Shown: piece after piece, positions 6,688-12,673 of the stretch
Position numbering within the stretch: position 1 is the first letter of the stretch
Layout of the letters: every line of letters starts with the position of its first letter
Source: JBFKPQ01 sp041628225
Lineage (GTDB): Bacteria > Actinomycetota > Acidimicrobiia > Spongiisociales > JAENVV01
Assembly (NCBI GenBank): GCA_041628225.1
Contig: JBFKPQ010000019.1
Coordinates: 1-25,318, forward strand
Direction: 5' to 3'
DNA: 25,318 bases
Made by a program: the position numbers and the translations under genes
The notes under the pieces: generated by a model
Database searches by the model: none
What the model was told of the DNA's origin: nothing
Seen by the model: the letters and a program-made list of their open reading frames with translations, nothing else

Positions 6688-7138
6688 CGCCCTGCGCAAC
6701 GATGAGATGGAACTTGCCAACGATGACCTCATCGCCGGGCGCAACCTTGGCGCGTTCGACGCTCACATCCCGCACGTAGGTACCGTTCGTGGACCCCGAA
6801 TCCTCCACGACGAGCCCCTGTTCGTCGAGGATGAAACGACAATGATGCCTGCTCACGGTGATGTCGTTCAAGAAGATGTCACTGTCCGGATGCCGACCGA
6901 TGGTCGTGGTGCCGGGATTGAGGACATAGGTCATACCGGCGCGCGGGCCCCGTTCGACGACGAGCGCAAACCCGCCGAGTTGTGCCACCTGCGCGGCATC
7001 GTCCGGGCTCAACGCAGGATGCTGATTGTCTGCTACGGGCACGTAGATGATGGTCGGTTCCCCGGCGCTTTGTGCCGCGCAGTGCGGACACGTCTCCGTG
7101 CCGTCAGGCAGCTCGGCGTGACAGGTGGGGCACTTCAT
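6680..7138 (-). CDS. FHA-domain protein with N-terminal zinc ribbon, GarA-like
   Basis: A 152-residue cytosolic phosphothreonine-binding protein. Residues 1-20 form a probable zinc ribbon, with Cys pairs C3/C6 and C17/C20. The FHA domain (about 57-150) has the full set of binding residues: G81-R82 (IGRHPDSD), S96-R97-H98 and S116-T-N118-G-T. In mycobacteria the gene beside gcvH at this place is garA, whose FHA domain, controlled by PknB/PknG phosphorylation of an N-terminal ETTS motif, switches 2-oxoglutarate metabolism. Here the N-terminus differs: a zinc ribbon is followed by GEPTIIYVP, in which Thr29 is the only obvious phospho-acceptor candidate. The ATG at 7138 lies 39 nt after gcvH with no strong SD. 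It begins a run of six genes overlapping one another. Orthology to GarA is supported by synteny; the regulatory mechanism is inferred. Confidence 0.88.
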   Translation of the reverse strand: MKCPTCHAELPDGTETCPHCAAQSAGEPTIIYVPVADNQHPALSPDDAAQVAQLGGFALVVERGPRAGMTYVLNPGTTTIGRHPDSDIFLNDITVSRHHCRFILDEQGLVVEDSGSTNGTYVRDVSVERAKVAPGDEVIVGKFHLIVAQGDG

Positions 7139-7177
7139 GTCGTCATGGTAACGAGCCGGGCGCCCTGCCCGAAGCCG

Positions 7178-7567
7178 TTACGCGTCTTCGGTGAGCGCCC
7201 GATAGCCGGCGGCGTCGAGCAGCGTGTCCAGCGCCGACGAATCGGCGAGTTCCATGGCGACGATCCACCCTTCCCCGTAGGGATCGGCGTTGATCGATTC
7301 GGGGCTTTCGTCGAGCGCGGCATTGACCTTGACCACCGCTCCCGCGAGAGGCGCGTAGATCTCACCCACCGACTTGGTCGACTCCACCTCGGCCAGCGTG
7401 TCCCCTGCCTCGACCTCGAGTCCGACCTCGGGTAGATCGGCATAGACGATGTCCCCGAGGGCGTCCTGCGCGAAATCCGTGATGCCGATGCGAACCGTGG
7501 CCCCGTCATCCATGGAGAGCACCCACTCATGGGCCTCGGTGTATCGGCGGTCTGCCGGAATCTGCAC
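7178..7567 (-). CDS. gcvH: Glycine cleavage system H protein
   Basis: A 129-residue lipoyl carrier that shuttles the aminomethyl group between the P, T and L proteins of glycine cleavage. The motif VESTKSVGEIYAP gives lipoyl-lysine Lys65. Other family signatures are YTEAHEWV (9-16), VRIGITDFAQDALGDIVY (25-42) and DPYGEGW (95-101). Length is normal. The start is GTG at 7567, with GGAG about 7 nt upstream; the same frame stays open far upstream, but that extension overlaps pgsA and shows no family similarity. No gcvP or gcvT is in the window, so the other subunits must be encoded elsewhere. The gcvH-FHA-MerR order is the mycobacterial one. GarA-type proteins bind glutamate and 2-oxoglutarate enzymes, so a link between one-carbon and nitrogen metabolism is possible but not shown. 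Confidence 0.96.
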   Translation of the reverse strand: MQIPADRRYTEAHEWVLSMDDGATVRIGITDFAQDALGDIVYADLPEVGLEVEAGDTLAEVESTKSVGEIYAPLAGAVVKVNAALDESPESINADPYGEGWIVAMELADSSALDTLLDAAGYRALTEDA

Positions 7568-7596
7568 GGATCGTCTCCTCTCGCTCGGACGCGATG

Positions 7597-8163
7597 TTAC
7601 TGGCCGGCCGCCCTGGTGCGCGCATCTCCCACGTAGTGGTAGGCGGCGACGTAGTACAAGAGCAACCCGACGACGCCGGCGACCCAACCGAGCGGGCGAA
7701 AGACGTCCGGGACAAAGCCGCCGGCCGCGACGTAGAACGACGGGATGGCCCCATACAGCAGCAGCGTGGCCAGTTTGCCCACGCGCCGGACTTCGATGAT
7801 GCCGTGTCCGCTCAACATCAACCAACCCGTCAACGTTGCCATGAATACCTCGCGGACGAGCAACGGCACCACGATGAGCGCCGGCAGCACTTCGGCGATG
7901 AGGCCACCGACGAGGGCCGCCACGATGGCCAATCGGTCGGCTACGGGGTCGAGTGCCTTTCCGAGTTGGGAGACCTGGCCCAGCCGGCGCGCCAGCCAGC
8001 CGTCGACCCAGTCGGTGCTCCCGATCGCGAGCAGGAGCCACCCCGCTGCTGCGACTTGGCGGCGAGCCAGGAGAAGCCACAGAAAGGCCGGAACGGCCAA
8101 GATGCGGACGAGCGAAACCAGATTCGGAATCGTGACGATCCGGCTCGAGGTGGGCTCGCTCAG
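7597..8163 (-). CDS. pgsA: CDP-alcohol phosphatidyltransferase (PgsA-type), probable CTG start
   Basis: A 188-residue integral membrane enzyme of phospholipid head-group synthesis. The full CDP-alcohol transferase signature D-x2-DG-x2-AR-x8-G-x3-D-x3-D is present: D51, D54-G55, A58-R59, G68, D72, D76. About six hydrophobic segments follow the family pattern. The motif opening TIPNLVSLVRIL is typical of phosphatidylglycerophosphate synthases, so glycerol-3-phosphate is the likely acceptor; inositol phosphate transfer cannot be excluded. Start: the only ATG upstream of IPN is at 8187, inside the ATPase gene and without an SD. An in-frame CTG at 8163 overlaps the ATPase TGA (CTGA) and has GGAGG exactly 7 nt upstream (8171-8175), so I prefer CTG. 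This placement makes pgsA the translationally coupled last member of the peptide-transporter operon, followed 29 nt later by gcvH. Confidence 0.88.
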   Translation of the reverse strand: MSEPTSSRIVTIPNLVSLVRILAVPAFLWLLLARRQVAAAGWLLLAIGSTDWVDGWLARRLGQVSQLGKALDPVADRLAIVAALVGGLIAEVLPALIVVPLLVREVFMATLTGWLMLSGHGIIEVRRVGKLATLLLYGAIPSFYVAAGGFVPDVFRPLGWVAGVVGLLLYYVAAYHYVGDARTRAAGQ

Positions 8164-9158
8164 GCGCGGGCCTCCACCAGGTGGCATGCCACGTAGTGGC
8201 TGCCACCCTTGTCCTCCAGCGGCGGATGATCGAGCCCCCGGCACACGTCCGTCGCCATCGGGCAGCGATCGATGAACCGGCACACGGGCGGAGGATTGAT
8301 CGCCTTCGAGATGCCACCCTTGATCTCCACGTCGGGCCGTTGGTACAGAGGATCGGGCACCGGCACGGCCGACAACAGTGCCTGCGTGTACGGATGCTTC
8401 GGACTCGCCAGCAGCTCTTCGGTGTCGGCGATCTCGACGATCTTGCCCAGGTACATGACGGCGATTCGATCACACATGTACCTGGCCACGGCCAGGTCGT
8501 GGGTGATGTAGAGGTACGACACGTCGAACTCGTCCGCCAGCTTCAGCATCAGATCCATGATGGAGATGCGAATGCTGACGTCGAGCATCGATGTCGGTTC
8601 GTCGGCCACCACGAACGTCGGGTCGAGCACCAAGGCACGGGCGATGGCCACCCGCTGTCGTTGACCACCCGACAGCTCGTGCGGGTATCGGAAGAGGAAC
8701 GTGGCAGCCGGAGTCAACCCGACCAGGGTGAGCAGCTCGGCGACCCGCTCCTCCCGCTCGGGCACCGTGCCGATCTTCTGCACCGTGAGCGGCTCAGCAA
8801 CGGTGTCGTAGACCGTGCGGCGCGGATTGAGCGACTCGAACGGATCCTGGAAGATCATCTGGACCCGGCGCCGGAAACGTGCCATCTGGTCCTTCGGGAT
8901 GTGCGCGATGTCGATCATGGTGTCTTCGTCGCTGAGCAGGATGTTGCCCTCGGTCGCTTCCATGAGCTTCACCAGCATCCGGCCGGTCGTCGACTTGCCG
9001 CATCCTGATTCGCCCACCAGACCGAGCGACTCTCCCGGCGCGATTTCGAAGTCGATGCCGTCGACGGCGTGTACGAAGTCCGTGGCCCCGCGGAAGATCG
9101 ACTTCTGGATCGGGAACAGCTTTCGCAGACCCTCTACCTTGACGAGCGGCTGACTCAT
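8160..9158 (-). CDS. Oligopeptide/dipeptide ABC transporter ATP-binding protein (OppF/DppF-like)
   Basis: A 332-residue cytoplasmic ATPase of a peptide/nickel-type importer. Seen in order: Walker A GESGCGKST (49-57), Q-loop QDPFESLNP, ABC signature LSGGQRQRVAIARAL, Walker B VVADEPTSMLD and the switch His in YITHDLA. The C-terminal oligopeptide domain begins at KHPYTQALLSAVP and holds a cysteine cluster, CRFIDRCPMATDVC, with a further Cys in YVACH. Related DppD-type proteins carry an Fe-S cluster at such a site. The ATG at 9158 shares ATGA with the stop of the first ATPase; a longer in-frame upstream extension would overlap that gene. Its own stop overlaps the pgsA CTG. It pairs with the OppD-like ATPase as a heterodimer driving the two permeases upstream. 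Substrate is unknown. Confidence 0.94.
   Translation of the reverse strand: MSQPLVKVEGLRKLFPIQKSIFRGATDFVHAVDGIDFEIAPGESLGLVGESGCGKSTTGRMLVKLMEATEGNILLSDEDTMIDIAHIPKDQMARFRRRVQMIFQDPFESLNPRRTVYDTVAEPLTVQKIGTVPEREERVAELLTLVGLTPAATFLFRYPHELSGGQRQRVAIARALVLDPTFVVADEPTSMLDVSIRISIMDLMLKLADEFDVSYLYITHDLAVARYMCDRIAVMYLGKIVEIADTEELLASPKHPYTQALLSAVPVPDPLYQRPDVEIKGGISKAINPPPVCRFIDRCPMATDVCRGLDHPPLEDKGGSHYVACHLVEARA
8171..8175 (-). promoter_or_regulatory. Shine-Dalgarno GGAGG supporting a CTG start of pgsA
   Basis: GGAGG on the minus strand lies inside the last codons of the ATPase gene, 7 nt before CTG 8163-8161. This is ideal spacing. The only alternative start that keeps the conserved IPNLVSLVR opening, ATG 8187, has no such site at usable distance. 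Confidence 0.55.
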
Positions 9159-10189
9159 TTCTTCAGACCCTCCGCGATATCGGGGACTTCCTGCCAGTTC
9201 CAACACGCCACGTGGTGGCCGTTCCCGAGGTCGGTGAGTGGTGGCTCGTCCGTAGAGCACTGTTCGGTGGCAAACGGACAGCGCGGATGGAACCGGCAAC
9301 CCGAGGGCGGGTCCATGAGGTTGGGGGGCTCGCCTTCTAGAGGCGCCAGCTTGCGACGCGGACCCGTGATCGACGGCGTCGAGCTGAGGAGCAGGAAGCT
9401 GTACGGATGCTTCGGGCGGCGGAAGATGTCGGCGGTGTCGCCGATCTCGACCATCTTCCCGGCGTACATGACCCCCATCTTGTCCGTCACCTCGGCGATG
9501 ACGGCGATGTCGTGGGAGATGTAGATGATGCTCATCCCGAGCTCGCGCTGGATCTTCTTCATTTCTTGCAGGATCTGGTCCTGCACGATCACATCGAGCG
9601 CTGTCGTCGGCTCGTCGGCGATGATGATCTGCGGGTTACACGACAAGGCCATGGCGATCACGGCGCGCTGGCGCATCCCCCCGGAGAACTCGTGCGGATA
9701 GCGATCCATCATCTCGGGCGTGAGGCCGACCAGCTCGAAGAGTTCGCCGATCCGTTCCCGCGACTCGGAGTGGCTCAACTGCGGCCGGATGTGGAGATCC
9801 ATGGCCTCCTTGATCTGATCGCCGACCCGATGTACCGGGTTCCAGGCGTTCATGGCGCCCTGGAAGACCATCGAGATGTCACTCCAACGGTGCGACCGCA
9901 TCTCGTTTTCAGACAGTTCGAGCAGGTTCGTGCCGTTCAGGCGTATCTCCCCCGACTTGAAGACCGCGTTGTCGGCCTGCAGCCGGAGCAGCGCCATGGC
10001 GATGGAGGTCTTGCCGCAACCCGACTCGCCCACCAGCCCGAACGATTCGCCTTGCTGGAGCTGGAACGAGACATCTTCGATCGCCGAAACGTCGCCCTGC
10101 TGGGTTTCGTAATGCATCACGAGGTGGTCGACCTCGAGGATCGTGGTCCCAATGGGCGCGTCCGTCACTTCTATCGATGGTGTGGTCAT
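9155..10189 (-). CDS. Oligopeptide/dipeptide ABC transporter ATP-binding protein (OppD/DppD-like)
   Basis: A 344-residue ATPase subunit. It has Walker A GESGCGKTS, the Q-loop FQGAMNAWNP (with Gln-Gly-Ala in place of the more usual Gln-Asp-Pro), signature FSGGMRQRAVIAMAL, Walker B IIADEPTTALD and switch His in YISHDIA. The C-terminal domain starts at KHPYSFLLLSSTPS and contains the cysteine cluster CRFHPRCPFATEQC, plus a later Cys in HHVACW. The signature with MRQR and the domain order identify it as the OppD/DppD-type partner of the ATPase that follows. The ATG at 10189 is 9 nt after the OppC-like stop. The acidic/polar N-terminal 16 residues are an extension before the ATPase core. Confidence 0.94.
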   Translation of the reverse strand: MTTPSIEVTDAPIGTTILEVDHLVMHYETQQGDVSAIEDVSFQLQQGESFGLVGESGCGKTSIAMALLRLQADNAVFKSGEIRLNGTNLLELSENEMRSHRWSDISMVFQGAMNAWNPVHRVGDQIKEAMDLHIRPQLSHSESRERIGELFELVGLTPEMMDRYPHEFSGGMRQRAVIAMALSCNPQIIIADEPTTALDVIVQDQILQEMKKIQRELGMSIIYISHDIAVIAEVTDKMGVMYAGKMVEIGDTADIFRRPKHPYSFLLLSSTPSITGPRRKLAPLEGEPPNLMDPPSGCRFHPRCPFATEQCSTDEPPLTDLGNGHHVACWNWQEVPDIAEGLKK

Positions 10190-10198
10190 ACCGGGTGC

Positions 10199-11329
10199 CT
10201 ACCGCCTTCTGAGCCGGGGGTTGATGATTTCGTCCATCCCGCGTCCCACCAGGTAGAACGCTGCGGCGAGCAAGGTGACGGCCAGACCCGCCGGGAACAA
10301 CATCCACCAGAACGTGAGACCGCTGAGCAGGTACCCCTGGGCTTGCGAGAGCTGAATCATGATGCCCCAGCTCATCTCGACATTCAGCAGTCCGAAGAAC
10401 GACAGCGTCGCCTCGGTGGCGATCGCGGTCGTCACCGAGAACATCATGTACAAGAAGCTGAGCGGCATGACGTTCGGAATGAGGTGCGAAAAGATGATCC
10501 GGCGGCTGCCGCCTCCCGAGACGCGGGCGGCGTCGATGTAGGGCTTCACCTTCACCGCCAGCGCCTGCGACTTCAAGATGATGGCGGTGCCACCAAAGCC
10601 GCCCAACAGGCCGAGGAACAGCGCGAGATGCCACACCTTGAAGTCGGGAATCACGGAGTTCACCACGATGAGCACGGCGAGGATCGGCAGCATGAGCAGG
10701 AGGTCGGCGAGCCGCATGAAGGCCGAGTCGATCATCCCGCCGAAATAGGCGGCGATCGCCCCGACCGACGTGGCGATGAACACGGTCACGAGCGCCGCGA
10801 TGATGCCGAGGGCAAAGGCGGCCCGTGCCCCGAACATCAACTGGCTCAGGACGTCGCGTCCGAGGGGGTCCGTACCCAGCAGATGCTCCCGGCTTGGCGG
10901 CAGCGGATGGCTTTCGAGAACCTCCACCTCGTCGCCGACACTGCCCTGGATGTTGGAGAACACCGCTTGCCGGCGACTGATCTCCGTGAGGGGGTTCACC
11001 TCGTCTTCGGGCTTGTCGACGATCGTGACGATCCGACTCTCGAGGTTTTCGTCCACGCCGACGACAGGGTCGTAGACCGACGACGGCCAGACGTTCGAAT
11101 TGATGAGAATCGGCTGCATGACCGCCATCAATCCGAAGATGGCGATGATGACCAACCCGATCATGCCGACGGCGTTCGTGCGGAACAACCGCCAGTTCTT
11201 CCTGAACGATCGCCAGTAGAGCCGCAGCCGGATGCGCCACAGCGGCTCGACGATCACATCCGCAAGGTCGGGCGGCGGCTCGGCCAGGGCGACGCCGGAG
11301 TGCTGGGGTTCGTCGTGGTGATCGGTCAT
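10199..11329 (-). CDS. Oligopeptide/dipeptide ABC transporter permease (OppC/DppC-like)
   Basis: A 376-residue inner-membrane permease. The N-terminal cytoplasmic segment (about 1-50) is followed by TM1 (about 53-76). A long outside loop (about 77-155) ends in the family motif HLLGTDPLGRDVLSQLMFGAR. The transmembrane core follows with the EAA-type coupling loop around YIDAARVSGGGSRRIIFSHLIPN. The last helix precedes a short basic tail. The TDxxGRD motif is diagnostic of the OppC/DppC side of this permease family. The loop is longer than in classical OppC. The ATG at 11329 is 4 nt after the OppB-like stop, so the two permeases are co-translated. Substrate is not predictable from the permease. 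Confidence 0.93.
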   Translation of the reverse strand: MTDHHDEPQHSGVALAEPPPDLADVIVEPLWRIRLRLYWRSFRKNWRLFRTNAVGMIGLVIIAIFGLMAVMQPILINSNVWPSSVYDPVVGVDENLESRIVTIVDKPEDEVNPLTEISRRQAVFSNIQGSVGDEVEVLESHPLPPSREHLLGTDPLGRDVLSQLMFGARAAFALGIIAALVTVFIATSVGAIAAYFGGMIDSAFMRLADLLLMLPILAVLIVVNSVIPDFKVWHLALFLGLLGGFGGTAIILKSQALAVKVKPYIDAARVSGGGSRRIIFSHLIPNVMPLSFLYMMFSVTTAIATEATLSFFGLLNVEMSWGIMIQLSQAQGYLLSGLTFWWMLFPAGLAVTLLAAAFYLVGRGMDEIINPRLRRR

Positions 11330-11333
11330 GCGC

Positions 11334-12500
11334 TCAGCCCTGCGCCGTCACGCGGATCCGGGGATCGAGCACCCCGTACAAGATGTCGGCGACGAAGTGC
11401 CCGACTAGCGCCAGGAGGCCGGTGAAGCTGAAGGCCGCCACGGCCAGCGGAATGTCCTCGGAAAGGACCGCCCCCAGGAGGAGCTGACCCATGCCCGGCC
11501 ACGAGAAAACGGACTCGGTCACAATCCCACCGTCGATGACCGTGGCGACGGCGATCACGAGCGAGGTCGAGACCGGGAGAAGGGCCGTTCGCGCCGCGTG
11601 GTGGTCGCGGACGTCTCGTTCTGACAGGCCTTTGGCGCGCGCCGTGAGCACGAAGTCTTCCTTCATCGTCTCGAGCATGGAACTCCTGGTGAGGAGCATG
11701 ATGCCGGCGAACCCGATGAGCGTCAGAATCATCACCGGCAACACCATGTGCTGGGCGATATCCCACGCATACGTGGAACGAGGCGAGGCTCGCCAATAGG
11801 CCATGAAGGCAGCCGCGATGATCGCCAGGCCGGCCAGCCGCACGAAGATGCGATTGCGCGGAACATCGATCCGACGCGCGACGTAGCTCACCGCCACCAC
11901 CGCCAGTGAAGCTATGAACACGGTGTAGAAGATCTGCAGGAACACTTCGTTCGACGAGAACGGCACGTCCTTCCACAGGGATATCGTGATGAACTGGCCC
12001 AGCGGCAACCAGTCGAGCTGTGCGGCGAACAGCCAGATCATCATGAGTGCGAACCAGGGGTAGAACACCGTGTAGAGCGCCACGCCGCCGACGGTCACGG
12101 CCATTTCGCCGCGTTGGTTGCGTCGCCAGGCGAGGAACTTGCCGGCTTGGAAGCCGACGTAGTACTGGACGACCAGCGCGGTCGTGAACAGCACCAGCGT
12201 CCGGGGAAGCCGTTCGAGGATGATGTCGCGGACCGGCCGGGGGTACTGGCTGAAGCTCACGCCGAAGTCGCCGGTGAAGAAACCCGCCATGTAGTCGCGG
12301 AACTGGATATACCAGGGCTTGTCGAGCCCGAGGCGGGCGATGGCCTGCTGGATGGCTTCTGGCGGCAGGTTGGGGTTGAGTCGGAATCGTTGCGCGATGG
12401 CGTCTCCGGGGAGGGCCTGCAGGACCACCCAGGTCAGAACCAGGAACACGAAGAACAGTCCTGTCATCTGGATGAGACGGCGAAGGATGAATTTGCCCAC
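11334..12500 (-). CDS. Oligopeptide/dipeptide ABC transporter permease (OppB/DppB-like)
   Basis: A 388-residue inner-membrane permease. It opens with the typical RRLIQMTGLFFVFLVLTWVV helix and the LPGDAIAQRF stretch, followed by LGLDKPWYIQFRDYM and GDFGVSFSQYPRPV. The C-terminal core has the coupling loop DFVLTARAKGLSERDVRDHHAARTALLP and the DGGIVTESVFSWPGMGQLL motif. It is longer than usual for OppB (about 310-330 residues). The excess is mid-protein, around residues 205-250, and includes an additional hydrophobic segment (VRLAGLAIIAAAFMAYW). The start is GTG at 12500, with AAAGGA 9 nt upstream. A longer frame upstream is Arg/Pro-rich and not family-like. The gene lies 173 nt after the binding-protein gene, behind a strong hairpin. 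Confidence 0.92.
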   Translation of the reverse strand: MGKFILRRLIQMTGLFFVFLVLTWVVLQALPGDAIAQRFRLNPNLPPEAIQQAIARLGLDKPWYIQFRDYMAGFFTGDFGVSFSQYPRPVRDIILERLPRTLVLFTTALVVQYYVGFQAGKFLAWRRNQRGEMAVTVGGVALYTVFYPWFALMMIWLFAAQLDWLPLGQFITISLWKDVPFSSNEVFLQIFYTVFIASLAVVAVSYVARRIDVPRNRIFVRLAGLAIIAAAFMAYWRASPRSTYAWDIAQHMVLPVMILTLIGFAGIMLLTRSSMLETMKEDFVLTARAKGLSERDVRDHHAARTALLPVSTSLVIAVATVIDGGIVTESVFSWPGMGQLLLGAVLSEDIPLAVAAFSFTGLLALVGHFVADILYGVLDPRIRVTAQG

Positions 12501-12626
12501 TGCGCGACGTCCTTTCCGAGCCTCCGAGGGTGGCAGTGTACCCCCACCGACCGCGGTCCCGCCACCTTCCTTCGCCCGTCTGCCGCCGACATGACATTCA
12601 CCTCAGGGAGATACCGGCGAACGCGA

Positions 12627-12654
12627 AACGGGAGGGCCCGAAGGCCCTCCCGTT
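12627..12654 (-). terminator. UUCG-capped hairpin between binding-protein and permease genes
   Basis: A perfect 12-bp stem, AACGGGAGGGCC pairing with GGCCCTCCCGTT, encloses TTCG on the minus strand, so the RNA has the extra-stable C(UUCG)G cap. It starts 19 nt after the binding-protein stop codon. Only a short TTTCG follows, not a long U-run, so partial termination or protection of the upstream mRNA 3' end is more likely than full termination. Either would give more binding protein than permease. Confidence 0.75.
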
Positions 12655-12673
12655 CAGTCGTAGAGACGTTGCG

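Noticed and set aside
6688..6744. N-terminal extension of the FtsR-like MerR
   Set aside because: It lies inside the FHA gene, is Ser/Arg-rich, and ATG 6687 gives a normal MerR opening.
7136..7147. Three-codon mini frame (ATG ACG ACA TGA) overlapping the FHA start
   Set aside because: Too short to distinguish from chance and without a ribosome binding site; could be a leader peptide but unsupported.
7568..8473. Long upstream extension of the gcvH frame
   Set aside because: The added part is Arg/Pro-rich and overlaps pgsA and the ATPase gene; H proteins start at VQIPADRRYT here, with an SD.
9407..11425. Plus-strand open frame of 672 codons opposite the transporter genes
   Set aside because: It lies antisense to the OppD- and OppC-like genes and extends into the OppB-like gene, is full of His/Arg/Asp/Glu with no domain pattern, and reflects GC-rich codon structure of the real genes.
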